From the NCBI GenBank assembly GCA_050084515.1, contig CM114275.1:15996001-16060000 (forward strand): DNA of 64,000 nt, in the 5' to 3' direction. The position numbers were made by a program, and so were the translations under genes. Within the stretch, counting starts at the first letter, position 1. The number at the start of each line of letters is the position of its first letter. Source of the DNA: Blasia pusilla (lineage: Eukaryota > Marchantiophyta > Marchantiopsida > Blasiales). Below are positions 43,967 to 56,938 of this stretch, one piece after another. The notes below the pieces were generated by a model. It saw only the letters and a program-made list of their open reading frames with translations, ran no database searches and was not told where the DNA came from.

Positions 43967-46900
43967 ATGAGTGCCGCGTTATCGAGGACCGAGAGAGCGC
44001 ATCAAAAGTATAGGGATGGGGAGTATGCGGAAGCGTTGAAGCTTTATTCGAGCGCGTTGGCTGTAGCCAAGCGTCCACCGCATCGAATAGCTCTGCACAG
44101 TAACCGGGCGGCTTGTCACTTGAAGCTTCAGAGTTACAAAGAGGTATGTCCGTTTCCTGTGGCGAGAAAGCTTCGGAGATAGTCAGATATTGTTGCAATT
44201 CACGAAATTTGGTGTGAATCTAGTCGTCCGTGGTCATGCGTCAGTAAGTAAGCAAAGGTTACGGTTTTCCTTTCAGTTGGTGTCTATCATTGGGAACAAG
44301 TTGAGATTTCAGGCGCAGTGACATCAAATTGCATTCGGCACGCGATGGAACCGTTGTCGAACTTGAATTCGTACTTTCACTTTTGAGATTGAGGACAGAT
44401 GCGCGTAGGTCGTTAGCGCCCCGACTATGCTTCATGTGTTTATCTGTAAAGTTTTTCTTCAATTCTACAGCTGTGAGTTTGCGGCGACTCTACTACAGTT
44501 TGGCAATTCAAACAGGCTTTTCGAAGCCAGAAATTGTCCAGTAGGTTTTGGTTAAAATGCAGGTTCCTCTCATCATTCTGTATCTCATGCATGTCTCTTT
44601 TCACCTCAGAGGCCTATGAGTAATCCGATCTGGAAACGCTTCGTAAAATTATTCTCGGATTCTTTTGTATTTTTGAGAGGTCTTATGTAGAAGGCGCAAA
44701 AACAAGAGTGTGAATCTTGAGGGGTAACAGGCACATCAGTTGGTGTCATTCAACGTCGGAACATGAAAATGAAGTTTTGCTTTGGCCTTCGTCTTCGCGG
44801 ACTACTTTAGTAAGGGGTTTGTGTTTGAAAGAAGGCATTTTATAGAGTTCAGGATATATTATAACCTTCACCGCCATTTAAGAGCAACATTGGGTGGTCG
44901 AATCTCCGTCTTACATTTTGTATCAAGCAATAGTAAGGTGTAGCTGGTTTTGTAATTCGGAGTCCTGTACTATTGGTGGGAATTTAGGACTTCTTTGTGA
45001 AGATCTGCGTGGTATGAAATACTCTATCCTATTCTCTTGGAGAAAAGAAGAGGAGTACAGAAAGCAGTCTCTTTATGGGAAGAAAATAACTGGCAGTCTT
45101 CAGGTCAGATCTGCTGTCCAAAGAGAAGCAATCAGATCATGTTACATTTGTTGCAAGGCAAGCATTACACCGTCATGAACCAGGAGAAGGCAGGATAGAA
45201 ATGCAGTACTGAGGAAAGGTAGCTGGCGAATGCAGAAGAATCCAAGTGTAATGAAAAAATAATGATTTAGTAGAGTTGTTGTGGAACTATAGAGTAGAGA
45301 AATCTAATATGAAGATTTAATGGTTCCAGTGTCGGAGGTGAAGTGATGAATTCTCAACTCTTTGTGATATCTGTGAGAAACACAGAACAGTGTGGACATC
45401 TTTGCTTTTGGTAGCTGTCGGAGTTGCCGATTTGTATCACGTAATGATAAATTCTGGCAATTTTTATTGATTGGGGTACTTTTGTATGGAACTTTGCAGG
45501 CAGCAGATGAATGCAGCGCTGTATTGGAGTTGGACCCCAAACATGCTGGTGCCCTCATGCTACGGGCACAAACATTGGTGGCTCTGAAAGACTACCACTC
45601 GGCTCTTTTCGATGTGAACCGTCTCCTTGAGCTTGATTCTTCCTCTCAAGTTTATCGGGGTCTGCAGGCCCGTTTGAAAACTCAGCTGGTAAGTTTAGAC
45701 ACTAGAGCTTGTGGGCAAGTGGTCAGTCCTTAATGCTCCAAGTTTCTTTTAATCCCATGGCCCTCTTGGGTCCCTGCGGACAATAAATCAATTTGTTTGT
45801 TCAATCTTGTAGAAGCCATCTGACCAAATAAGTTTTCTGGAATATAAAAGTACAAGACAGCAGGTCGTATTGGTGGCGGGTCCTTCCTGGTCATAGGTGA
45901 CCTAAAAGATGCGAACCATATCAGTTTACTCAGAGTATTAAGGCATTAAGTTTGTCTTTACAATATCTGTGCGCTGGGCCCATTAGCCTGATGTGGTCAT
46001 GCCCACTGAAGAACTGGATCTTAAAAGAGGCATCTGAATGTGGTTGTCAATCTCTTTATCTGCTAGTGGAGGGATTAATGTAGAAATGCCCAAGAGTTTA
46101 CTTAGAGCATTGTTCATGATCCCTATGGAGATACCTATGCTACTTGTTGGATGCTTCTTTCCACAATTAAGCTGATGGGGTAAGATGCAGGGAACACCCA
46201 AAACAACACCCTACAGGATTTTTGAAGTTTAATCCCTTTCCTTGCCTGTTCAACTTCAAGATGAACATTCCTTCAATGGAATGTTCAACTTCAAGATGAA
46301 CATTCCTGGACGAGACTCATGACTGTTGTAGAAGTTGTAGATTTTGAATGAATGATGTTGACTGCTATGAAATCTCAGGTCACTAGTGCCTGATCAACAA
46401 GACACTCATGAATCCTGTAGAGTGCAAATTTTGCATTATACATACTGATGACACTTTCCCTCATCAAAGGAAACAACACAGCCATTGCAATGAATTTGGA
46501 GGCCGATTTCTTTTAGGATGAACATGTACAGAAGGCTCACATAGTAAGTAGTGTAAAATCACTAATTATAGGACAGCAATTTAGGTTTGAGTCCAGTCCA
46601 GGAACACTTCACTAATGTAGAGCTCTTACAGTCGGATTAGCAGGATATCTTTGATTTCTTATTAGATACTGTCATTAGGGTCACTAGCCTTGTATGATTC
46701 CAGACCTCTTGCCATCTCTTCCCGTCGACTCATCAGAAAGTGCCTCCTAAGTCTGACCATAGTTCTCACGAATCAAATGCTCAATCTGAATGGAACTTTT
46801 TTCTTCATAATTTTAGGAAAGATTTCCTTTCTGACTAGAAATTTGGGAAATAACTCTGGTAAAGAAAAGCTCCAAATTTGTGCGTGTTCTTGTCTTGTAG

Positions 46901-47975
46901 TCTTGTGGTCAGGTGGGTCATGAACTTTGTGACCTATGTCATAGTTAGAACAACATCTGGTGGGTCTCTATAGCCAGCAAATTTTGGAGTTGAGTGCCAA
47001 TCATAAAGTTAATCAGCTCATACGCCGGTGTTGTTCATTTGTTGGTGTGAAAAAGTGTCGCACCAGAAAGGATATCCCTTTTTGATGATTGTGTTGCTTC
47101 GCAAAGTTCTGAAACATAATTAGAAGACGTATTAAGTTACGACCACCACAGCTGTATTGGTGGTGGTTGCAAAGTTTTGATATCAGGCACTAGGGATATA
47201 TCATAAGTAGTCTTTCAAAATGGGAGAGAAGATTCGTCTTCTGGATGCAAAAGTGCAGTGTGCGAGATGTTTTAAACAGAACGCTCTTTTGACTTAGGTT
47301 ACCTAACCTCTAGAAGACAGCCGAGATCTATGAGATAATGGAAAAGAAGACTCCTCGTGGGAGGTAATCTACCATCAAGAAATGTAGCCCTTTATTACCG
47401 GCATGTCGAGAGGACTGAGACGGATTATGGAGTTCGTAGTTGTCTCCATTTCCGAGTACCAGTGATTACACTGGTTTCTGAGCTGTGGGGTTGGATTGAG
47501 TTTACTGGATGGTAATGGATCATAGCGTGAACTAGTCATCGACCCATACTTCAGTGACTTCATATCGCATCATAAGTGAGTGCTGCTTATAATTTTGCTC
47601 GGCGTGATAGAGTTCTTGATTTCTGGACTTGCCACAGTATTATACATTGTATGTATGACAGGACATCTCATGTTGAGCTTTTGGGGGCTGCAGTCGTTGG
47701 CGCCTATCACAGAAGAAGATGAAGAAGAGGAGCCAGACTCGCCCAACAGTGCTGACCGGGAATCAGAGTCCTTAATGACGACGTTCCCCACAGCAGAGGA
47801 AGACACCCCTCAGCCGAAGGGATGGGATGCAATTCCCAAGCCCTTGGGCCACTCACAGGTCAACTATTCTCGTTGGGAGAGTTTGGCAAATGATTTGAGC
47901 AGTGATGATTCAGAGGAGGAAGAAGACGAACCTCAATACAGATATCGCTTCAGAGCAGTGAATTTTGTGAGATAA
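43967..47975 (+). CDS. Three-exon tetratricopeptide repeat protein with acidic C-terminus
   Basis: Exons 43967-44143, 45500-45688 and 47694-47975 (TAA), GT..AG introns of about 1.36 and 2.0 kb, all in phase 0, about 215 residues. Residues about 5-110 form three TPR units: RAHQKYRDGEYAEALKLYSSAL, IALHSNRAACHLKLQSYKEAADECSAVL, and GALMLRAQTLVALKDYHSALFDVNRLLEL. The C-terminal 90 residues are acidic (EEDEEEEPD, SSDDSEEEEDE) and contain GWDAIPKPLGHSQVNYSRWE, a segment I associate with a small land-plant TPR-like protein family (for example Arabidopsis At1g56090). TPRs mediate protein-protein contacts, often with chaperones; the partner is unknown. The start was chosen because it begins the first TPR and follows the CpG-rich leader. 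No disruption seen. Confidence 0.88.
46255..46310 (+). repeat. Short tandem duplication in TPR intron 2
   Basis: The ~25-bp unit tgttcaacttcaagatgaacattcc occurs twice, separated by ttcaatggaa. It contains an internal inverted element (gttcaactt..aagatgaac). Probably a local slippage product. Confidence 0.5.
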
Positions 47976-49490
47976 GGTGGTGGTTTCTGGTTGAATTTGA
48001 GGTGTATTTAAAGACAAATTGTGGTGGGCCACTGGGAAGGTGTCCCGGACATCTCAGATTTCTCTGTCCTGGGTCTCACCGTTGCATCCAACCAATTGGT
48101 GTACTAAAGGAATTCGTGTGAAAGCAATATTATCAGCCAGGATACTACGATGTCTTCTGTTAAATAGTAGAGCGGTGCTTTGTGCAGTTTTCAAAATTAT
48201 TTGGGAGTTGGGTGACGCAGAATCACCTATGTTTATAGGCTGGGCCAACGAAGTGACTTGTTTCCGAAACATATCCGAATATCATTTCTTTTTGCTGTTA
48301 TTGACTACTTTAGATAGTAGTCAAAGTGTACCCTTAACGATTGTGGAATGACCAGTTACTTTGTTTTGAAGGTTATGATCGAAGAACTCTCGAATATCGG
48401 GGTCCACTCGCACACGCACAATGCTTGCTGTTCAAAGTTTGACTGCCTCCTTAACTGCCTCTGTCACCTTGTGCCCCAAAGACCAGTTCACCTCACTGCA
48501 GTACTCCCACGGATGCCTTGCATGCGTCAGTGTATCAATCTGAGCTGTTCTGCAGAGTGCGCACTGATATGATTTGAGGTCAATTGCTTAACTGTCTTCC
48601 TGAGGATGGAAGTGATATGCTGCGGGGGGCATCCTCCACAGATTATCAGCACCAATGAGCTGTTGGCCTTCTAAATGTTGTACGCGCAAATGCACAGGTA
48701 CTGCTTTCGATTTCCAGATTCGCATTATAAGTAATCCGTAGAATCGACAGTTGCCTTTAACAAGAATCTAAAAGGGTCGTTCACCAAACCGTGACAATTT
48801 TGGGAACACAATGAACACTTGCTATCACAGGAATCTTACCGGTCAGGTCATCGACTACGACAGAATCTGCACACCAGGCATCTGTATGATTTCTTGGATT
48901 TCACAGCTGAGGTCACCAAACTACAGCACATGGACACAAGCTTGTTCTTCCAGGTTCCACCAGATTTATTGCTCATTATACTTCCCGATATGGCATACAC
49001 CCATGTACGAAAGAACACGTCATTGGGAAAGATTTCACCATCCGCAGCATTTATCCTGGAAAGTCCGTCGTCGTCCCAGATTGTGGCTGCCATAATTGCG
49101 GGAAGTAGTGATCTGATAACGTAGGCGATTTTATCCGCACCCTGACTACTTCTAACCCCCGTCATCCAAGCAACCAACAAATGACAGGTCGTTCGATGTT
49201 GAATACTGCAGCTCCGCCTCCTCACTGTCAGGAAAAGGAGGGAGGACAACTTTCATTTCTCTTGCGGCCTCAGGCCCATGGCTTTCGCTGCACTCTCATG
49301 GAAAGAGATCAGTGCGCACTTGCCCGATTCATATCATGCCAACTCCGTTTCCCGGGCCGAAGCGGATCTAGAGTCCGGCCAGAACGAAGCCCTAAACCAT
49401 TCCTAGTCTTTCTTATGTTTTTAAATTATAAAAAAGGTGGTGGGCAATTTTAAGGTGAACGGACATTCCTTTTCTGCGACCCGACCAAGT
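47976..49490. other. 3' UTR of the TPR gene and intergenic DNA
   Basis: Open frames of about 100 codons overlap on both strands at 48811-49249 without recognisable domains. No gene supported. Confidence 0.4.
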
Positions 49491-52400
49491 ATTCTAGAAT
49501 ATATCCATTTTATTATAAAATAAACCTCAAAAGAGGACAAAGACAGGTAATAACATCTCAAAAGAGGAGTCAAAAAATGCATAGAAGAATGCAAATATAA
49601 AATGGCAACAAGCCAACGCTAACACCGGCTCAACTAGTTACACGATTGATAGCTTGAAACAAATCTGACAAGAATGCGAGTGGTTGGTCAGGCGTGAATG
49701 GACGACGCGGCGAGCGACCCCCCACCACCTCCGCACGACGTATCAATGCCAAGGCTTGTGCACGTTGTAAGGCCATTGAGATGCATTGCCGAAAATAAGT
49801 AGTAACTACCGAGAGAGAAGTACTACGGGAAGGGGCAAGGTGATGATTCTCGAGGGAGTGGTGAACACATGTTTTCATGAAAGTATCAAAAGACACATGT
49901 AAATGACCGAATACTTCCACTGCAAAAGGAATAAATCCATCAGTCGCATGTCTCACACCATAACTTAACTCCTTGATTCTTGCTGCAGCTTCGGCCGCCA
50001 AACCTTTGGTATATGCGGATCGACACACCAAATCAGAACGTGTTGGATCAGCAACCACCACATCACCTAGTGTCCGAAATCTACCTCGAGACATAACAAG
50101 ATCCACTCTCCGACGAGAGGTTGCTTGTGTGGTTGAAGGTAGGACATGGAGTTGCTCTTGCCCAACAGTGTATCCTGCAGTACGAGCCACCGATGCTACC
50201 GCCTCTCTAATGACATCATGTGTGGCCGTTCATTCTCCACCATGTGCACATCGGAGAATATGGATACCCTTGGCATCAATGGGATCCCCGCATACACAAT
50301 TCGGCACACCTAAGAGAGAAGGATGGGGAAGTCCAAGACGTAACCGCAAAGCTGTCGAGAATATACTTCGAGGAAGACGAAATGGAAGAATAAGAGGATT
50401 TGCAGTAAGCCACGCCCCCGCTCCGGTAACCGCACATGAACGTAGACGAGCTCGATTAGCGTCGGAGGATGCCTCAGTGAGAATGCTGGAAAAGTTGATT
50501 TGATGCAGATTCTCGGAGATATGCTCTTGAAGTCGATCAAGCCCTTCAGTAATCAGTTGACTGAAAGGGGGTAGAATTGGTTGTGTAACAAGAGGAAGAA
50601 GAGCTCGTGCAGATCTCAGTTGTTGTTGAAATAACAAGTCCCCCTTCTCTACATGGGCCATATGATCCATTAATATAGGTGTATCTCCTTGGAAAAACCT
50701 TGAAGCCACAATCGGTGCTACCAACGCCCAACTCCCCAAAAAGTCTGCGGGAGCAGATGCGACTGTGGAGGACAGTCCCACTCCTCCAAAATAAATAGGC
50801 TTGATAGCTTGTCGTGAAGCAAAGACACCATCCTCTCCCTCAAAGGTATTCGGGCCAAGAAGTTGACCAAAAGTTGCCAAGATAGAAGCATCAAAAGAGG
50901 CCAACCGATGTAAGAACCTTGAAGTGGGAGGACAAGTGCGAAGAAGGTAGGAAGGACGTCGTAGAAAACATTGGGAGAGAATCCCATAAGCCACTTGGGG
51001 ATCCCCAAGATGAGGTAACAAATGAAGCCATTCCACATCTTTCAAAAGGGCCTCATCCAAGAACTTTGAGACATAGTTGATGAAGCCAATTGGGACCCCA
51101 AGAACTCTAACCCCAAGAACTCTAACCCCTTCAATGTAGATGGGAAAATCAAGAGTAAGTGGGGTGAATGTTGAGGGAAGGCATGAAGGAGACCATACTC
51201 CACATTTACTAGGTTGGACTTTAAGGTTCAAGAAAGAGAGTTGCTCCATGAAATGGGTATAAGCAGGAACCACTTCAGAAGAAGGACCTATAATGTGAGT
51301 GTCATCAGCAATAGAAGGGAAAAGGCAAGATGGAAATGCTTGCGCTGATGCTCGAAGGGCACGAAAATGGGCAATGGCAAAGAGTGGGCCCCCCATGGGA
51401 TCACCTTGAAGTGTGCCACAAGCCGATTGTAGAATACTATATTCCCCAGAAGTAGCATGATGGGAATAGATAATGGGCGTATCATAGGCATAGAAGGAGC
51501 GAACAAATGGAATGAGGCGTGCGAGTTGTCCTCCTACACAACGTAACTCCTCAAAGATGGCCGCACGAGAAACTGAATTGAATGCGTTAGCCACATCGAC
51601 TTGAATTGCTACCCAATCTGGATGAATATCAAGAGTGGAGCGAATCCCATGCACCACAGCCTCACAACCTCCAGGAGTTGCCACTCCAAATTGATGAGGA
51701 AATAAGTGGGCACTAAAGTGAGGACGAAATTGCAAGCATAGGGATCGAATAACCAAGCGGTATAAAACCTCTCCAATAGCCAAAGGGCGCACACCTGAAG
51801 GAGGCTTATCCATAGCCAACAAACGACAAGCCCCTAAGAGCCTAGAGATAGAGAATGGGAGACGACCTGCCGCCAGATGTGCACACACCTTATATAGAGA
51901 GACAAAGCCACTTGCTGAATCTACTGGGATAAAGCAATCGCAAAGATGCTCAAAAACCATCCGTGATAGCCCACTTGCTGATAAGCAAGGAATATGCAGA
52001 AAAGCCCTCGTGAAAACCTCCAAGTCAAGCTCCAAGTCAAGGTCCGTTGTATAGTCTTCCACAAAAGATGGAGCATCGCCACTTGAAGGAGGATGAAGAG
52101 CTTCTAACAGAGCCATTGTTTCCGCACTTGGAACCACCGGAGAAAGAGGACCCAATGCTCGAGCGGCACGTGAAAACTCACCAACCTGCCCCAAAAGTAG
52201 ACTTCGTCGAATGCGTTGTTGTATTGAAGGCCTCCCATGATTGGCATGTTGAGTGGGATGAGCCACAGCTAAGGCCTCTGCTCGAAGTACATGCTCATTC
52301 TAAAGATTCTCCCAATCCCCAGACATAAAGCGTTGAATACGTGTGGAGGTTTCACGATGACCCGTTGCACCACCCCTTGGAGGGAGGACTAAAACCCATT

Positions 52401-53760
52401 GTGGGAAGAGTAATAGGAGATACCAAGCATTTATATTTGTGGGGTCACGCACTAACCTTTCTAATGGGAAAAGAAAAGCTTTTTGGGTGATGGGGCGAAG
52501 AGCAATAGGAATGCGAGTGTAGAGTCTAGGACGAGGAAGACCTGGATGGAAAGACCGAAGGAGATCAATTTGGCTTAACCAAGTCCAAGCAGTTGTTGTG
52601 GGGAGTGCAGTAGGAGGTCGTATCGGGTTAGGGATTGAAGGCCCATGCATGGATCGACAGTACCGTTGATGTCTTTTGATCCCATTAGGAGCAAACTCCT
52701 TACCACAAGGTATGCAACGAACCTTTGGTACAAATGGAGAAGTAGAAGGGTTACAAGGAGAGGAGGTGGGAGGTGCAAGAGGTGGTGATGGCCGACGATG
52801 AGGGGGTAAGTAGGTTGGGGAAGGAGGAGGAGGAAGAGGGGAGATTCGGGTAGAATAGATGGGAGTTGGAAGCAAGGGCATAGATGAGATATGTGGGGAT
52901 GGCAAAGTAGAAGGATTCGGTAATAATGGATCAAGATTAGGCTCAATAGGACAAGGCGAAGAAGGGAGAAGAGGAGAATCTGGAAGAAAAGTAGCGAGTG
53001 TAATGGGTGTATTAGCATCTGGAGGAAAATGGCGAGATCTACGATGAGGAGGTGAACCAGGGGGAGAGGTTACGACTGTAGGAGGGCGTGTAAAACTAGA
53101 TAAGCGAGTAGATGGAGAATCCAACTCCATCTTTGATGACATAGAAGTAAAGGTAGGCAAGTCTTCGAAGACAAGAAAAGACATATGAAATGTGGTTTGG
53201 AGAAAGCATGAGGATAATGAGCAAAGCAAAAGTAGTGGAATCCGTCCAAAAGAAATTTAGATGGAGAGATGAAGATTAGGCAATACCAAATTTATGAATG
53301 AAAGTTACTATAAGAAAAATATAAAAAAACAATTGAAAGGGAAAAGTGATGTATATGGCATCGGAAGAGATGGCTAAAGAATATGAATTTCTAATGTCCT
53401 TAAAGAGATGGCAAACGTATGTAGGGGCGAAAGAGTAAGGTAAGGAGTTGAAAGAGCAAGTAAGACTTTTGGGAGGAATTGACCTAAAACAAACCCGTAC
53501 ACAAAAATAGGCGCCCATAGAGAAGGAAGAAAAACTAGAAAACCTACTTGATATCAAAAGAACGAGCTCGTCAAGACTATCGAAACAGGCCCAAACATGT
53601 CCAAAACCGACATTCCAGAAGAAAGTTATGAAAGAAATTAGAAACACCAAAAAATAGGATGTGAGGAGTAAGTGAGCCACCCACCAATGACCGCTATGAG
53701 GGAATGAGTTCGTAATGTTAGGCCCAGCCCGTATCAAAAGATCCAGAAAAGCAAGAGGAA
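49490..53760 (-). mobile_element. Non-LTR retrotransposon with restriction-like endonuclease
   Basis: The coding region is 53229-49630 on the minus strand, with about 500 bp of likely 5' UTR and a short 3' UTR. The exact ends are not determined: no poly-A tail or target duplication is obvious. It has a single ORF with N-terminal zinc finger, RT, CCHC and a C-terminal restriction-like nuclease. It is not in rDNA. Confidence 0.8.
49630..53229 (-). pseudogene. Zinc finger - reverse transcriptase - restriction-like endonuclease ORF, two nonsense codons
   Basis: One frame of about 1,200 codons interrupted only by TAG at 52302-52300 and TGA at 50232-50230. N-terminus: Pro/Ser-rich, then a zinc finger CIPCGKEFAPNGIKRHQRYC (about residue 165-185). 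RT: LAIGEVLYRLV near residue 480, VDVANAFNSVSR, GTLQGDPMGGPLF, and catalytic ADD in SIADDTHI near residue 635. C-terminus: CVCG..HILRC (CCHC, about residue 980-1000), then VDLVMSRG..GDVVVADP and KELSYG, fitting the PD-(D/E)xK-type nuclease of R2-like elements. An in-frame 15-bp duplication (VRVLGVRVLG) lies at about 51096-51130. Family mechanism: target-primed reverse transcription. Both stops are transitions from Trp and Arg codons, so inactivation is recent. The clade cannot be fixed by eye. Confidence 0.85.
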
Positions 53761-54680
53761 TCCCTTAAACCGATGGTAACTTGGTATCACTCTAAAAGGA
53801 GAGCGCTATGTTTGAAATTGCGTGTAGGAATCTATGAGCACATTTAGTAGAGAAGGAGGTCCAAAGATCCCAAGTACTTTGGAAAACTCAATCTTAAGTG
53901 GAAAAAAAAAGAACCCAAAGTTCAAACTTGAGAAGATGAACACATTGGGCCTTAGATTGAAAAGATTGGATCACCATGGAAATAGTTAGAAGAAAATTTC
54001 TAGACGTGCCTCCATCTCCTCCGCCATAGTCCTCCTCCTCCATATCTCCTCCCAAACCCCCAGAGAGAGTTCTTTTGTTTTTTCTTTTTAAGATGAGTTA
54101 CACAAAATAGTCATATCTTTTTCAACATAAATCATAGAATCAAATTGATCATAATGAGAAGATTTTGAAATCTTTTATGTTTATTTTTTGATATGTGTAT
54201 GCAAGATATATTAAAATATCATTTATGTTCGCATATAATCACTCGTATCATTCGAGGATTTGACTTATATTAAACTGTTTGTTTGTGTGTGTTCTAGGTA
54301 TAAAAAATTTCTGCATACATGAAAAGGACTACCAACGTTTCAGCAAATATTGTGATATTACACTCACAAAGAGCTATGATCTCAACCACGATCAAGAAAT
54401 AATTTCCCGTCATGGTTTTTGATGCGATTCCAATCCTTCATTATTCCTCATATGCATTTTTGGAGGGTTTTTTATATACTGATGTTTATCATTATGAATT
54501 GTGTTGTCTTTATTTTAGGTGGTTCCTCTCTTAAAAACCCCAAAGTAGATGGAATAAAGAGAATGACAAAATATTTTTTGATTTGTATGTAGAATATTAC
54601 TTGCATCATTGTAATTCACATGAGTGATTTCTTGAAATTCATATGAATGAAAGATTTCATTCATATGAAAGCGATAAATA
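53761..54680. other. AT-rich DNA
   Basis: No gene seen. Just before the foldback element there are small inverted motifs (ATTCATATGAATGAAAG..CTTTCATTCATATGAA-like, 54638-54668). Confidence 0.4.
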
Positions 54681-54987
54681 GGACCTCTAAATTTTTTTAT
54701 CTGAACAGATTATGTCCACTCATTTGGTTTGACACTTGTTTGACCTTGTTTCAATTTCACTCTTATATTTTTTGACTAACCCATCTAATTTGTTTCTAAA
54801 TATTTATGACTCATATGATATTTTCAATTCATATGAATGAAAGACCATATCATATGAGTCACAAATATTTAGAAAAAAATTAGATGGGTTAGTCAAAAAA
54901 TATAAGAGTGAAATTGAAACAAGGTCAAACAAGTGTCAAACCAAATGAGTGGAAATATTCTGTTCAGATAAAGAAATTTAGAGGTCC
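54681..54987. mobile_element. 307-bp foldback (MITE-like) inverted repeat
   Basis: Starts GGACCTCTAAATTT and ends AAATTTAGAGGTCC. Nearly the whole length is two complementary arms (about 54681-54814 and 54853-54987) around a ~35-bp centre that includes ATTCATATGAATG. The arms differ at only a few positions. I see no clear target duplication. A transcript would form a long hairpin, a natural source of small RNAs. Confidence 0.75.
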
Positions 54988-55054
54988 TTCACCAAAGGAA
55001 TCATGAATACCAAGTTCATGTGATGGTGGTATTAACATCCAAATATCCGTTGGT

Positions 55055-55500
55055 ATGGATCATTTTGTTGATTTGATTGAAGAAGTCCTCATTCACATTG
55101 AATCTCAATCATCATTTCTTCACATTCTATCCGATGTGGGCAAGAAATCTATGGATCAGTTGAGGGATCCACCTATTCATCCATCCATAGACACATCATC
55201 ATGTAAACCAATAGATATATCTCGAACTTACACATCCAATATGAGTGCAAGTGAAGTTCTACCTACCGAATAAAGTTTAAGAAGCAGAGCATGTGCCCGA
55301 CTGGGTATTGCAAGATAACCAAACACAAAAAGAAAGTCGAGAGATACTAGTGATAGTATTACACAATCAATGAATATCGTCATTCAAGTTTTGAAGGAGA
55401 CAAGTGAGAAGAAGACTCAAGAAGAAGATAAAAAATTAAAGCTTATGTCTCAAATGTTCGAACTTCGTCGTATGGAGCTTCAGTTGGAGAGAGAAGAGTG
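55055..55500 (+). pseudogene. PIF/Harbinger accessory (Myb-like ORF1) remnant, C-terminal part
   Basis: Broken frames. A later stretch from about 55310 reads KRKSRDTSD.. and then a charged helix (ETSEKKTQEEDKKLKLMSQMFELRRMELQLEREE, quoted in part) typical of the C-terminal coiled helix in the Myb/trihelix-like protein that accompanies Harbinger transposases. The DNA-binding part is not visible. It is convergent with the transposase remnant downstream. The element is inactive. Confidence 0.5.
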
Positions 55501-55779
55501 AGTAGGACTATCATCAACAACATATACTTCTGAAAATAAGTATGTATAATCTACCTCAAGCTCTATCATCTTTCAAGTAATCATGGAGTCATAAAACTCT
55601 TTAAATAATGCTGCTCGCACTAGTTCACGTACAATCGTTCTTCTCCTCTCAGCTGTACGTCCACGTTATGATTAGATAATTCCACCATTCGTCCTATCAT
55701 CTATTGGATTGATGTTTTGCACTAAGGGCTCTACATGTAGGATAACAAAATAATGGAAGGCTCCACATGCAAACGTTAT

Positions 55780-56620
55780 TCTAGAGACATTGGAAAATCA
55801 CGTAGAAAATTTCCCATCTTCCTTTTCAAATGATCAAAAGCGTTTTTCATTGTCACTCTTGTATTTGATATATGCCTATCAAATATATTTTCCAATGGAT
55901 TGCCTTGATGTAGGTGTCAACGGAAACACTTCAATAGCCATGGTCATATGGGATAGACGGTATCCCCAAGTATTATGGGCAGAATGACTTAAACTTCTCC
56001 GTGATCAAGTGTCAATGTGATTTCTGTTTGAGAAAGGAAACCTTTCTCTTCAATTCATTGAAACACTGTGGATTGCCTTAAATATGTAGCATCATGAGTG
56101 GATCCATGCTTAGTATAACATATAAGTCCCAAACCTTGAGACCGACATAACATATACCTTGGAGAAGCATCAAATAATGAGAGAAACAATTCTTGTAGTG
56201 CTCTGGGAAATACTTCACAGCAAGTTTAAATTTAAGTTTTATGTGAGACCCATCTATAGATCCTATGATTTGTGGAATTCCAAAATATGCTTATATTTGT
56301 GCATTTGTTCAATCATTTCATCAATTGTTGGCAATCTAACGTATTTGGCGTACAATTTATGTCTACTCCTTAGAATGTCAATAATAATGGATGTGTATTT
56401 GAGTATTGTCGATTTTCCAATCCCGTTTAAGTCACTCAAGATTCGAAGTGGTGGATTGTGGGAAAAATTGGTAGATAACCATCGCAACACACTTTGCTAT
56501 CTCAACTCTTCTTCTCGCATGAATAGGTAGCATGAATGGTTCAATTACATCTACTAGTTTCTGAAAATTTTCAAAAGATATTCTATATCGACTTCTCATG
56601 TGAGTGTAAAGAAAATCGTC
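55780..56620 (-). pseudogene. PIF/Harbinger transposase remnant
   Basis: On the minus strand: MRSRYRISFENFQKLVDVI (about 56605-56540), ARRRVEIAKCVAMVIYQF, then in another frame MLRWLSTNF..NGIGKSTILKY (56490 onward), YVRLPT, then GIPQIIGSIDGSHIKL (about 56285-56235) with the first catalytic Asp of the DDE domain, and HYKNCFSHYLMLL (about 56200-56160). The second Asp region is recognisable but degraded. Multiple frameshifts. The family catalyses cut-and-paste transposition with 3-bp target duplications; termini were not identified. Confidence 0.72.
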
Positions 56621-56938
56621 ATTATAAGTCCAAACCTCTTTATGAAAGATCTCCCACCAAGTGAATTGTCTTGGTATTACCCAAAATTCTCTTCCTCCAT
56701 TTGATTGACTTCAATGCTGGGGGATCTCACTTCCACCGAAGAGACACATCACGTATGACAAAGTATTGGGTTTTTTAATTCGATTTCGGAGAAGACTTAT
56801 AAAGTTTTGTGGAAGAACTTAAGGGTATTTTTAATATAGGGAAACACTTATAATAACAATAGGGCATTATTAATTATAAGTCTGTACATGGAAGATGTTC
56901 AAGGAAGTAAGGGGTAGATAAGAAAATATGAGACAAAA

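Noticed and set aside
53276-53737. A 153-codon hydrophobic ORF upstream of the non-LTR element
   Set aside because: No family resemblance, and the composition follows the T-rich strand; more likely 5' UTR of the element.
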